Assembly (NCBI GenBank): GCA_031291255.1
Contig: JARLJN010000054.1
Span: 1-48,795, forward strand
Length of the DNA: 48,795 nt
Reading direction: 5' to 3'
Origin: Gammaproteobacteria bacterium
GTDB lineage: Bacteria > Pseudomonadota > Gammaproteobacteria > DSM-16500
The position numbers and the translations under genes were made by a program. A model generated the notes under the pieces. It made no database searches, was not told where the DNA came from, and worked only from the letters and a program-made list of their open reading frames with translations. Positions 8,483 through 17,039 of the stretch are shown here, one piece after another; position 1 is the first letter of the stretch; every line of letters begins with the position of its first letter.

Positions 8483-9127
8483 TTAACCAAAAATAATTCC
8501 AACGACTAAATACTTGGGTTTATCTAAATAAGTATTCACTTTAGCAACAGGTGACATTGCGTTCACAGCTAACAATGAAGCTTGATCAAGCACGCCAGCA
8601 TTGCTAGAACCGACTAATTGAATATCTGTAATATGTCCGTCAGGATAAATTAAGAACCCTACTCTCACTATCCCTCTCACATTAAAATCGATAGCAGGTT
8701 TCGGATAAGTCAGATGAGCCGACAATGACTTGCCTAGCAATTTTAATAAAGGTGCATCTATTTTCTTATCGCCAATTAATTCAACGTCATCTTGCACAGC
8801 TGTGCGCTCTTTAGAAAGCGCCATGGCCTTTAACTGCTTCATGCTAGGGATAGAAGGCGCTGCGGCGGCGCTGGAGGGCTTTTCTATCCCCATCTCTGAC
8901 ACAGGCTTATCTTTCTGCGCAAGCTCTTTCTGGGGCTTAGAGACAGCTTTTGAAGCTGGCGCCGCTTCTTCGTGGTAAACATAGGACTTAACGTAGGAGT
9001 CAGGCTTGATCGAGGGTGGACTTTGAAAATGTAAAGTAAGAATAAAACTGAACAGAATCATTAAATGCAGTAGCAATGACAACCAAAAACCTGTCGCAGG
9101 CAGCCTTTTAATGATTCCAGTTAGCAT
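8483..9127 (-). CDS. TonB-family energy-transducer-like protein
   Basis: The 214-residue protein has a short cytoplasmic start, one membrane helix at about residues 14-34 (GFWLSLLLHLMILFSFILTL), a Lys/Ala/Pro-rich periplasmic linker at 45-110, and a C-terminal domain from about 130. In that domain YPKPAIDFNVRGIVRVGFLI and DGHITDIQLVGSS match the TonB C-terminal fold. TonB links the proton-driven ExbB/ExbD complex to outer-membrane transporters. No exbB, exbD or TonB-dependent receptor gene is near, so this may be a TonB paralogue or a TolA/TonB-like scaffold. The linker is less proline-rich than classical TonB. It converges on the monooxygenase gene across an R2 repeat. Confidence 0.8.
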   Translation of the reverse strand: MLTGIIKRLPATGFWLSLLLHLMILFSFILTLHFQSPPSIKPDSYVKSYVYHEEAAPASKAVSKPQKELAQKDKPVSEMGIEKPSSAAAAPSIPSMKQLKAMALSKERTAVQDDVELIGDKKIDAPLLKLLGKSLSAHLTYPKPAIDFNVRGIVRVGFLIYPDGHITDIQLVGSSNAGVLDQASLLAVNAMSPVAKVNTYLDKPKYLVVGIIFG

Positions 9128-9186
9128 GAAAGACGTCCATAAATATGATAGCCTACTCTCACTCTAGCATTACTCAGCAGTTGTTT

Positions 9187-9278
9187 GTAGCCCGGATTGA
9201 GCGCTGCGAAAATCCGGGATAGGTTTCAAAGAGTCATGCTGGCAATCCCGGATTTTCGCAGCGCTCAATCCGGGCTAC
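9187..9278. repeat. Palindromic repeat R1, near-perfect inverted pair
   Basis: Both arms are intact (GTAGCCCGGATTGAGCGCTG and CAGCGCTCAATCCGGGCTAC at the outer sides) and enclose a centre resembling that at 2907-2998. The element lies upstream of both divergent genes, so here it is in a promoter region rather than at gene ends. Confidence 0.88.
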
Positions 9279-9296
9279 TTATTTGAAGGATTTTTT

Positions 9297-9488
9297 ATGA
9301 AAGTAAATGGTGAAAGAGATTTGACCGACAGTCCCTGCATAGGCATTTGCAGCACGACCAATGTGGGTGATGAAGTCTGTATAGGCTGTCACAGAACAGC
9401 ACAAGAAGTAATTATGTGGAATAGTTATACAGATCAACAGCGCATTGAAATTAATCTTAGATTACAAAATCAAAACGAAAAAAATTGA
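9297..9488 (+). CDS. DUF1289 family small protein
   Basis: This 63-residue protein contains SPCIGICS and CIGCHRT with cysteines 14, 18, 28 and 31, followed by a W..Y motif and a basic helix. This is the pattern of the DUF1289 family, small bacterial proteins with a four-cysteine motif that probably binds a metal or Fe-S cluster. The role is unknown. An AAGGA ribosome-binding sequence lies 9 bases upstream of the ATG, just after the R1 repeat. Length and motif agree with the family, so I take it as a real gene despite its size. Confidence 0.85.
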   Translation: MKVNGERDLTDSPCIGICSTTNVGDEVCIGCHRTAQEVIMWNSYTDQQRIEINLRLQNQNEKN

Positions 9489-9594
9489 TATCACTATCCT
9501 GATCAAAAAACAATCGTAAATATAAATATATACACAAGTGCATCAGTTCTGCGCTATAGTTGTGCGCATAATTTTAAAAATAAGAGCCTAAATA

Positions 9595-11961
9595 ATGCCT
9601 AAGTATTCCGACCTTAAAGATCAACTAAAACACATCAAAATGGAAGTCTTAGGGCGACACGCCTATGAAGCCTTATATGAAGTAGACCCCGGCCCTGATT
9701 ATCCTGATAATCCCTATGATTTAAATAATGATGTAATAAATGATTTTAGAATTACAGTAGATACATTAATTCGTATTATTGATGATATAGACATTATCAA
9801 AAATATAAATAATGTATGGTTTTTTAGTGAGAATCTTGCACCTATCCATCTTGAAGATCACCCTGATGATAATCGTGAAGCTTCGTTGATTGACACTTTA
9901 GTTAAATTGTTTATTCAATCTTTTAATAATGTTAAAGAACACGGTCATGCAACAACAGTAGAATTTATTAAAAAATTAAATGGTAATTGCATAGATGCAA
10001 GAACGAGAAGTGCATTTGATTTCGCATTACAGTTAGATGCGCTGCCGACATTTACGGAACTATTTGAAAGAAGCCGCGCCAACATTCCTGAAGCAGAACT
10101 CACTTATTTTCGATTATTTTATGAAATATTAACTCGCTATTGGGGCACATCTTTCAAAGCAGATAAAGGTGAACATGGAATTTACCGTCATGATGGCTTA
10201 TTAAATTCTGATTTATTTAAATCTATACAACAATTATTAAGCCTTTTAGGATTGGATCCCGATACAGATTATTTAGAACACTTTAAAAAAACCCCAACTC
10301 ATTATGAAAATATCTATTGTAATTTTTTATTAGAAACACCTGATTTAGAAAATTTGCTTTCTTTAGCACCCGAAAAAATGGTTGATGAAAGTTGGCTTGC
10401 AATGCTAGAAAAAACTTTTCTTATAGCCTTAGAAAAAAACAATCTTGATATTGCGAAAATAATATTTTCGCAATTAAGCACAGGTCAAGAAAAAAAATAT
10501 GAACCTTATCCTGAAGAATTTATACCTCAATGTTTTCTCTATTTCAGTGAAAAACTTTTAACAGAAAAAATGCAAAACATATTATTAAAACTCGTAGATC
10601 ATCTCAGTCAGGATGCTGTAGATGATTTATTAACAATAGTAAAAAAGGGATGGTATGTGCTTGGTCACAGGGTTGCAGATACGTTGATTTCGCAAACCTT
10701 AATTGCAAAAGCAAGTGTAGAAATTCAACATGTGGTAAAGAGGTTTCAAACAAAAAATATATACGCTATATCACTATTTCGTCCTGATGAAAAAATAATT
10801 AAAGCATTACATGCTAAAATAAAATCCGCGCTTACACATAACTTACTCATTAACTTGGATCAAGTAGATACTTATACCCTACAACGAGCGTTATTGATGA
10901 AGCCAGCAAATGGCGGAGAGAACCTTTGGTTAAGAGCCTTATATCAAGGATCGGCCGCATTAGTGCAAGCATTAATAACGAAGACATCCGCTCAAAAATT
11001 AAGTGACATGCTGTTACAAAAAACAATACAGGGTGATTTAGCTTTGTTTATGGTCTTGTCCTATCATACTACAGACACGCGTCTCATGTTGATAAACAAA
11101 GTTTCATCTGAGGCTTTAAGTCTAGGGCTAATACAAGACGATAAGAATAAATGGACAGCTCTGCATATGGCCTTACATAGCAACGATATAGTTACTAGCC
11201 TTACACTCATAAACAAAGTTTCACAAAAAGCATTAAGTGAAGCCATAGTACAAAAAAATGAGCTGGGCTGGACAGTGCTACACCTCGCTATAAGCTCTCA
11301 ATCTTTAACGACTTGCCTAGCCTTGATAGACAAGGTGACTTCAGTATCGTTAGGTGCAGCAATAATACAAAAAAATAATTATGGTGATACAGTTTTGCAT
11401 ACAGCCTTACGACTCGATACAAGCACCTGCTTAGCGTTAATAGCCAAAGCAACTCCTGATGCTTTAAGTGCAGCATTGATGGAAAAAAACAATAGGAACG
11501 AAACAGCTTTGCATATTGCTCTTACTCGAGATACAACTATCTGTCTTGCATTAATAAAAAAAGTTTCAGCTCAAGCGTTAGCTAACACGCTAATGCAAAA
11601 AAATATTTTTGGCATGAGAGTGATAAACTTGATTTATAATCTTCATCGCCAAATTTTACCGCTAATTCTTTTTAAAGTGTTAACCGCTCTTGAGCGTTTA
11701 TCTAAGGAAGTTATGGCAGAAATAAAATATTGCAAACATGATGTGAAAAATTACATTTTATCTATGCCTGACTCAGATGAGAAACGTCAAATTCTAAATG
11801 ATGCATTAAATCCTGCTACACAATTAGGTTTATATTTTACATTACCCAGAAATCTTTTTAATACGCGTATAAATCATGGAGCTTTAAAAGAGCTGGACCA
11901 AGCACGCCAAAAAATGAATGCGACTGATGCGGCCTATGTTAGGCATCTAAATAATATTTAA
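9595..11961 (+). CDS. Ankyrin-like repeat protein, candidate effector
   Basis: This 788-residue soluble protein has no signal peptide. The C-terminal half contains tandem units with a 38-39 residue period. The motif (W/D/E)TxLHxAL recurs at residues 520, 559, 598 and 636, each followed by TCLALI.K.(S/T). and by ALS.A..QKN. This resembles ankyrin repeats (GxTxLHxAA) with an extended inter-repeat linker. The first ~480 residues are helical and not recognised. Such proteins in Legionella and Coxiella are often delivered to the host through Dot/Icm, so an effector role is plausible but inferred. The gene overlaps the convergent autotransporter gene by 23 bases at its 3' end, and only a weak ribosome site (AAGAG) is seen upstream. 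Confidence 0.75.
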   Translation: MPKYSDLKDQLKHIKMEVLGRHAYEALYEVDPGPDYPDNPYDLNNDVINDFRITVDTLIRIIDDIDIIKNINNVWFFSENLAPIHLEDHPDDNREASLIDTLVKLFIQSFNNVKEHGHATTVEFIKKLNGNCIDARTRSAFDFALQLDALPTFTELFERSRANIPEAELTYFRLFYEILTRYWGTSFKADKGEHGIYRHDGLLNSDLFKSIQQLLSLLGLDPDTDYLEHFKKTPTHYENIYCNFLLETPDLENLLSLAPEKMVDESWLAMLEKTFLIALEKNNLDIAKIIFSQLSTGQEKKYEPYPEEFIPQCFLYFSEKLLTEKMQNILLKLVDHLSQDAVDDLLTIVKKGWYVLGHRVADTLISQTLIAKASVEIQHVVKRFQTKNIYAISLFRPDEKIIKALHAKIKSALTHNLLINLDQVDTYTLQRALLMKPANGGENLWLRALYQGSAALVQALITKTSAQKLSDMLLQKTIQGDLALFMVLSYHTTDTRLMLINKVSSEALSLGLIQDDKNKWTALHMALHSNDIVTSLTLINKVSQKALSEAIVQKNELGWTVLHLAISSQSLTTCLALIDKVTSVSLGAAIIQKNNYGDTVLHTALRLDTSTCLALIAKATPDALSAALMEKNNRNETALHIALTRDTTICLALIKKVSAQALANTLMQKNIFGMRVINLIYNLHRQILPLILFKVLTALERLSKEVMAEIKYCKHDVKNYILSMPDSDEKRQILNDALNPATQLGLYFTLPRNLFNTRINHGALKELDQARQKMNATDAAYVRHLNNI

Positions 11962-13702
11962 ATATAAGTGATAGAGCTTGCGAATTAAATCCATGACTCA
12001 AATCTGCATTGTATAATCCAACTACCCAGACTTGTGTAGTCACTTTGGAAGAAATGCTTGCGCTTGCCAGCATTTCATTTGTTTGATTATGATAACCATA
12101 CACACTAAAATTCCCGCCTAACGCTGGCAAACTTGCCGTAATCGTTCTATTGTCTAGAGGAAAATTGTGTACCCAGCCTAGTTGGATATTCGCTTGCACA
12201 AGCGAACCTTTCTGCGTAACAAATCTTTTACCTAGCAATATAGCTAATTGTGTACGTATCGTTTGAGCATTGAAATTTTGCACGTTTAAGTTAAGGTCAT
12301 CTGCCCCGCTTTCATTGAAAGCATCTTGTCTAGAATAAAAATAAGAGACTTGTGCTGTAGGCATTAAATTCCATTCGTTAAATTGGAAATTTTTTCCGTT
12401 AGATAAATATAAACCTAGGTTCTGTCCCGTTTGATGACTCGATGCATTACGATATACATTTAAAGTATCGGTAACTAATCCAGATAAAACAGCTATACCA
12501 TCACCTGCAAAATTAAGATTACGCTGAGCTGAACTCCATCCATAACCACCCGTTATTGCAGTATTAAAAAAATAATCTGATACGGAATAGATAGAATAAA
12601 TACCTAATTTTGCATTATTCATATTGGCATTGCCTGCGCTTATATTCCATCCTATGTGATCTCTCACATAAGCAGCAGCGGCACCCATTTTTACATTAGG
12701 TAACACCTGACAATCAAGACCAGCCGTTAATACACCTGTTTGATAATAGAAACCTATATGTTTAATTCCCACGGTTTGATCACCTTGCTCACCAGACAAA
12801 TTTGCCCAGGATGCAAAACATTTTTTAGTGGGTTGCGATATTGATGTTTGAGTGTGCGCAAATAAAATATTTTCAAAAAGTAAATCATTACGGAAAGCAA
12901 CAGTAGAATAGCTGTCAAAGTTTATGGGGCTGATTTGATTTAAAGCCACAGCCAGTTCTGGTGGTCCATCTGCATTAATGTAATCTAATGTGGCATAAAT
13001 ATCTTCCATGTCACTATAAGGCTGAGGGAGATGACTATCGAGATATTGTGCAACTTCGCTCGCATTGCCGCTATTCACAGATTGATAATAGCTAAGCGCA
13101 TTATTTCCAATAAATTGCGCATTCATATAACTGTCTGCAGGTAATCTACTATAATCTGCAAAACGTGCTGGATCTGCAGGGGGATTAGAGTTGGTTTCTT
13201 TGCCAATTATTTTTATTTGTTCTCCTCCACCATTACCCCATTCATATCCTGGTGACATGATGGGTCCAGCAATACCCGTCCATAGTCCATACTGGGCTCC
13301 CGCAGGCACTCTGACATAAACGAGTTTTTGCGGTACGTCAGGTAAGGCAAGAACATCACGGATTTGTTGTGGTGTGAGATTGCGTATCGTTGAAGCACGC
13401 ACAATAAAAGAGCCTAGCGGCCCTGAATTAGGCTCAGTATAGACCCTAACAAAACGCATAGATTGAGTGGGTTGAATTTCAGTAACGCCATAATGTGTGT
13501 CAAAAGGATCTGTGACGCCGGGTATGATATTCGAATCCCATTTTTCTAAATATTGATTAACAAGTGCAGGATCCCAGTTTTGTACGTTAGTTCCTATAGG
13601 TTGGACAATAGTAGAAACAGTACGTGCTTCGGCGTAATTTATGCTAAGAATAAATAGCATAATGAAAAAAAAATTATGTCTGTTATTTTTTATTTTTGAC
13701 AT
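11939..13702 (-). CDS. Autotransporter beta-domain outer-membrane protein
   Basis: The 587-residue precursor begins with a basic start and hydrophobic stretch ending AEA at about residue 26, a Sec signal peptide. The middle part (30-270) is a short passenger of unknown function rich in Pro, Asn and Gln. From about residue 300 alternating amphipathic strands (GFYYQTGVLTAGLDCQV, VKMGAAAAYVRDHIGW) lead to a terminal FKYYLDA. This is the type V autotransporter barrel, although the final residue is Ala rather than the usual aromatic. The protein should sit in the outer membrane with the passenger on the surface or in the periplasm. Its 3' end overlaps the convergent ankyrin-like gene. No catalytic motif is seen in the passenger. 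Confidence 0.8.
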   Translation of the reverse strand: MSKIKNNRHNFFFIMLFILSINYAEARTVSTIVQPIGTNVQNWDPALVNQYLEKWDSNIIPGVTDPFDTHYGVTEIQPTQSMRFVRVYTEPNSGPLGSFIVRASTIRNLTPQQIRDVLALPDVPQKLVYVRVPAGAQYGLWTGIAGPIMSPGYEWGNGGGEQIKIIGKETNSNPPADPARFADYSRLPADSYMNAQFIGNNALSYYQSVNSGNASEVAQYLDSHLPQPYSDMEDIYATLDYINADGPPELAVALNQISPINFDSYSTVAFRNDLLFENILFAHTQTSISQPTKKCFASWANLSGEQGDQTVGIKHIGFYYQTGVLTAGLDCQVLPNVKMGAAAAYVRDHIGWNISAGNANMNNAKLGIYSIYSVSDYFFNTAITGGYGWSSAQRNLNFAGDGIAVLSGLVTDTLNVYRNASSHQTGQNLGLYLSNGKNFQFNEWNLMPTAQVSYFYSRQDAFNESGADDLNLNVQNFNAQTIRTQLAILLGKRFVTQKGSLVQANIQLGWVHNFPLDNRTITASLPALGGNFSVYGYHNQTNEMLASASISSKVTTQVWVVGLYNADLSHGFNSQALSLIFKYYLDA

Positions 13703-13730
13703 GATTAAGACTCTTTATTGCTTCGCTAAT

Positions 13731-13834
13731 GTAGGGTGGCTTAGGCGCTTTTTGCCGTAACCCACCAAATAAAATACTGCGAACGCTAGTGATTGGTGGG
13801 TTACGGTGCAAAAAGCGCACCTAACCCACCCTAC
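13731..13834. repeat. Long palindrome, repeat family R5
   Basis: The arms are GTAGGGTGG, TTAGGCGCTTTTTGC and GTAACCCACCAA on the left. The complementary TTGGTGGGTTACGG, GCAAAAAGCGCACCTAA and CCACCCTAC lie on the right, around a 25-base centre. The element lies between the start of the autotransporter gene and the stop of ppsA on the same strand. It is well suited to terminate ppsA transcription. A distant relative is at 23163-23207. Confidence 0.85.
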
Positions 13835-13860
13835 ATGTTAACAAATGGGGAAGGGAATAG

Positions 13861-16212
13861 TCATAATTTTTTAGCTAACGCCAACCAGGTTCCAATAATA
13901 GAATCCGAATTAAGCGACATACTTTGTATGCCTTCATGCATTAACCATTCTGCAAGATCAGGATGATCTGATGGCGCTTGGCCACAAATCCCTATATATT
14001 TTTTTTCTTGATTACATATTTTAATGGCTTGATGCAACATCATCTTCACTGCTTCATTACGTTCATCAAATAAGGGTGCCACTATACTAGAATCTCTATC
14101 CAATCCCAATACTAATTGGGTTAAATCATTTGATCCTATAGAGAAACCATCAACATACTTTAAAAATTTTTCAGCGAGCAATACGTTGGATGGGATTTCA
14201 CACATCATATAAATTTTTAAATCATTTTTTCCGCGTTTCAATCCATATTTTTCGATTAGATTAATGACTTCTTGCAGCTCTTCAACAGTACGTACAAATG
14301 GAATCATGAGCTGTGCGTTTGTTAAATGCATTTCATCGCGCACACGTTTAAATGCTTTGCATTCTAATTCAAAACTTTTTTGAAATAGCGGATCTTTGTA
14401 ACGTGATGCACCACGAAATCCTAACATAGGATTTTCTTCTTTGGGTTCAAATAAATTACCACCCAACAAATTAGCATATTCATTTGTTTTAAAATCTGAA
14501 AACCTAAAAATAACTTGCTTAGGAAAAAACGCCGCTGCGATCATAGAAATGCCTTCACGCAGTTTTTCAATATAAAATTCTAACGGATTTTTATAAGCAG
14601 ATGTTTTTTGAATAATCTGCTGCTTCAGTTTTTTGGGTAACTTGTTTAATTGTAATAAAGCAGTTGGATGCAACCCTATACCACCAATAATAAATTCTAA
14701 TCGTGCCAGTCCTACCCCGTCATTCGGTAAAAAACGAGCGGCAAAGGCTTTTTCTGGATTACCCATGTTAACGCAAAGATTTAAAGGCAGTTTAGGTAAA
14801 TTCTTAATAGAAATTTTATTAACTTTAAATGGAATCAAACCTTCATAAACATAACCAGTATGGCCATCAGCGCATGATACGGTAATTTTTTGATTTTGTT
14901 TAATACGTTTTGTTGCATCAGCACAACCTACTATAGCAGGGATACCTAATTCACGTGCAACTATCGCAGCATGACAGGTACGTCCACCGCGATTTGTAAT
15001 AATCGCAGCAGCGGTTTTCATAATCGGTTCCCAATCGGGATCTGTCATATCTGTTACTAATATTTCGCCTGGCTTTAAAGCATTTATTTTTTTCGCATCT
15101 AATATGACACGCGCAACACCGCTGCCAATTCGTTGGCCTACGCTTTGGCCTTCTACAAGAATTTTTCCTTTTTTGGATAAACAATAACGTTCGATTTCTT
15201 GATTATTTTGAATTTGACTTTTTACGGTTTCAGGTCTTGCTTGTAAGATAACGAGCTCACCTGTTATACCATCTTTACCCCACTCTATATCCATGGGTTT
15301 ACCGTAATGGTTTTCTATGATTAAGGCTTGTTTTGCAAGTGTCTGAACATCTTTATCGTTTATACAAAACTTCAATCGATCTTTTTCTTTTACTGAAACT
15401 GTTTTTATAAATGTATTAGAATTTTTATTATTGGTGTAAACCATTTTAACAGCTTTTTCACCTAAGTGACGCTGCAATATTGAAAATTGATTTTTTTCAA
15501 CGAGAGGTTTATAAACGACGAATTCATCTGGACTCACTTGTCCCTGTACTATCGCTTCACCTAATCCATAGGATGCAGTGATTATAACAACTTGATCGAA
15601 ACCTGACTCTGTATCCAATGTAAAAATAACACCGCTTGCACCTTTGTCACTCCTTACCATGGGTTGTATGCCCACGGATAAAGCTACTTTTGTATGATCA
15701 AAACCTTGATCATACCTGTAAGCAATGGCACGGCTAGTAAAAAGAGATGCATAAACAAGTTTAATAGACTGTAAAAGTTTTTGAATTCCTTTCACATTTA
15801 AAAATGTTTCTTGTGCGCCGGCAAATGATGCTGTTGCTAAATCTTCAGCCGTTGCAGAAGAACGCACTGCAACAGTTGCATTTTTCATTCTTGCATAGGC
15901 TGAAATAATTTCATTTTCAAATTCAGGAAAAAAAGGTGTTGCAACTATCCAACGGCGAATTTGGCTGCTGATTTTATTCAATGAACTCATATTGTGGGTT
16001 TTCAATGTAGCTAATAGAGAAAATATTTTTTTATCTAATCCATTTTGCGCTAGAAATTTTCTGTAGGCTTCTGCGGTTGTTGCGTAACCACCGGGAATAG
16101 TAATTCCTTTTTTCGATAAATGCTGAATCATTTCACCGGTAGACGCGTTTTTTCCGCCGACTCTATTCACATCAGAGTTATTTATGTCTTTGAGGTTAAC
16201 TAGGTATTTCAT
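13861..16212 (-). CDS. ppsA: Phosphoenolpyruvate synthase
   Basis: PpsA converts pyruvate and ATP to PEP, AMP and phosphate, allowing gluconeogenesis from pyruvate or amino acids. The 783-residue protein has the usual order: an N-terminal ATP-grasp domain (RVGGKNASTGEM at the start, AVRSSATAEDLATASFAGAQ), the swivelling phosphohistidine domain with TCHAAI and His414, and a C-terminal PEP-binding barrel with GSNDLTQLVLGLDRD and Cys743 in ICGQAPS. Length is close to the usual ~790. A GAGG ribosome site precedes the ATG. It lies upstream of R5 and downstream of the phosphoribosyltransferase and esterase-like genes on the same strand. With GDH in the same window it fits a cell living largely on amino acids. 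Confidence 0.95.
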   Translation of the reverse strand: MKYLVNLKDINNSDVNRVGGKNASTGEMIQHLSKKGITIPGGYATTAEAYRKFLAQNGLDKKIFSLLATLKTHNMSSLNKISSQIRRWIVATPFFPEFENEIISAYARMKNATVAVRSSATAEDLATASFAGAQETFLNVKGIQKLLQSIKLVYASLFTSRAIAYRYDQGFDHTKVALSVGIQPMVRSDKGASGVIFTLDTESGFDQVVIITASYGLGEAIVQGQVSPDEFVVYKPLVEKNQFSILQRHLGEKAVKMVYTNNKNSNTFIKTVSVKEKDRLKFCINDKDVQTLAKQALIIENHYGKPMDIEWGKDGITGELVILQARPETVKSQIQNNQEIERYCLSKKGKILVEGQSVGQRIGSGVARVILDAKKINALKPGEILVTDMTDPDWEPIMKTAAAIITNRGGRTCHAAIVARELGIPAIVGCADATKRIKQNQKITVSCADGHTGYVYEGLIPFKVNKISIKNLPKLPLNLCVNMGNPEKAFAARFLPNDGVGLARLEFIIGGIGLHPTALLQLNKLPKKLKQQIIQKTSAYKNPLEFYIEKLREGISMIAAAFFPKQVIFRFSDFKTNEYANLLGGNLFEPKEENPMLGFRGASRYKDPLFQKSFELECKAFKRVRDEMHLTNAQLMIPFVRTVEELQEVINLIEKYGLKRGKNDLKIYMMCEIPSNVLLAEKFLKYVDGFSIGSNDLTQLVLGLDRDSSIVAPLFDERNEAVKMMLHQAIKICNQEKKYIGICGQAPSDHPDLAEWLMHEGIQSMSLNSDSIIGTWLALAKKL

Positions 16213-16256
16213 TTTTACCTCTGCAAGAATTTAATTTTTTTAACCACGGGGTCTGT

Positions 16257-16381
16257 CGCATTCATTCCCGGACACGCTACGCTTTGTCCGGGCTACAAAA
16301 AGCGATTAGCACCCATATTATTTGTAGCGTGGACAAAGGCGTGCAGCGCCGTGTCCGCGGGGTCTACCCCATTCATTCCTA
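16257..16381. repeat. Composite palindromic repeat R2, circularly permuted
   Basis: Here module A comes first (CATTCATTCCCGGACACGCT, GCTTTGTCCGGGCTAC), then the spacer (GATTAGCACC, TTATTTGTAG), then module B (CGTGGACAAAGGCG, GCCGTGTCCGCGG), then the beginning of another module A (CATTCATTCC). The order is a phase shift of the copy at 8368. The last bases (CCTAC) provide the TAG stop of the phosphoribosyltransferase gene. Confidence 0.82.
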
Positions 16382-17029
16382 CAAAGCCTCTTTATTGGCT
16401 TTTGCAAGCAACTCAGTGACTTCATCATCGCTGGTTTGTGAAAAGTTCTCATACCAAGCGCCAACCGCATAAAAATTAATGGGTCTAAGCGGGCAAACAA
16501 TTCCATCGACCATGCCTGCTATTTCTTCACAGGTTGCATTTGCAGCAACAGGTACTGCCATTATAATGCTGGCTGGTTTTTGTAAACGCAAGGCTTTAAT
16601 TGCAGCTTTCATCGTCGCGCCTGTTGCAATACCATCATCGACGAGAATAATTAATTTATCAGCCAATGAAGGAAAAGGTCTATCATCACGATAAGCCAAT
16701 TCACGTCTTTTTAATTCCCGTTTTTCTGATTGAATAACATGATCTATATCTGCTTTAGAAATATTGAGTAACTTTATTATTTCATTGTTAAATACAACGG
16801 TTTCACCTGATGCAATCGCACCCATCGCTAGCTCTTCTTGTTCAGGCACACCTAATTTTCTCACGATGAAAACATCTAATGGAATTGCTAATTTTTTTGC
16901 GATTTCATATGCGACTGGAACACCACCGCGTGGTAGCGCTAAGACAATAGCGTTTGCATTTTTTACATAAGGTTTGAGTGCTTCTGCTAATACTTTTCCA
17001 GCTTCAGTGCGATCAAAATACTTTTCCAT
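16379..17029 (-). CDS. Phosphoribosyltransferase family protein
   Basis: The 216-residue protein has the type I PRTase fold: ALPRGGVPVAYEIA at residues 31-44 and the PRPP loop VDDGIATGAT at 130-139. It belongs to the COG1926-type predicted phosphoribosyltransferases, whose substrate is not known. They are often found next to or fused with erythromycin-esterase-like and dienelactone-hydrolase-like proteins, and both occur here. An AGAGAGGG ribosome site precedes the ATG, and the upstream esterase-like gene ends only 10 bases away, so the two form an operon. The stop codon lies in the end of an R2 repeat, so the last residues may have been shaped by repeat insertion. Confidence 0.85.
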   Translation of the reverse strand: MEKYFDRTEAGKVLAEALKPYVKNANAIVLALPRGGVPVAYEIAKKLAIPLDVFIVRKLGVPEQEELAMGAIASGETVVFNNEIIKLLNISKADIDHVIQSEKRELKRRELAYRDDRPFPSLADKLIILVDDGIATGATMKAAIKALRLQKPASIIMAVPVAANATCEEIAGMVDGIVCPLRPINFYAVGAWYENFSQTSDDEVTELLAKANKEAL

Positions 17030-17039
17030 AGTGCCCTCT

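Noticed and set aside
9128..9186. Search for an exbBD pair or receptor near the TonB-like gene
   Set aside because: Only AT-rich sequence and an R1 repeat are present.
16284..16506. Short frames across the R2 repeat and the end of the phosphoribosyltransferase gene
   Set aside because: They translate repeat sequence and antisense of a recognised gene.
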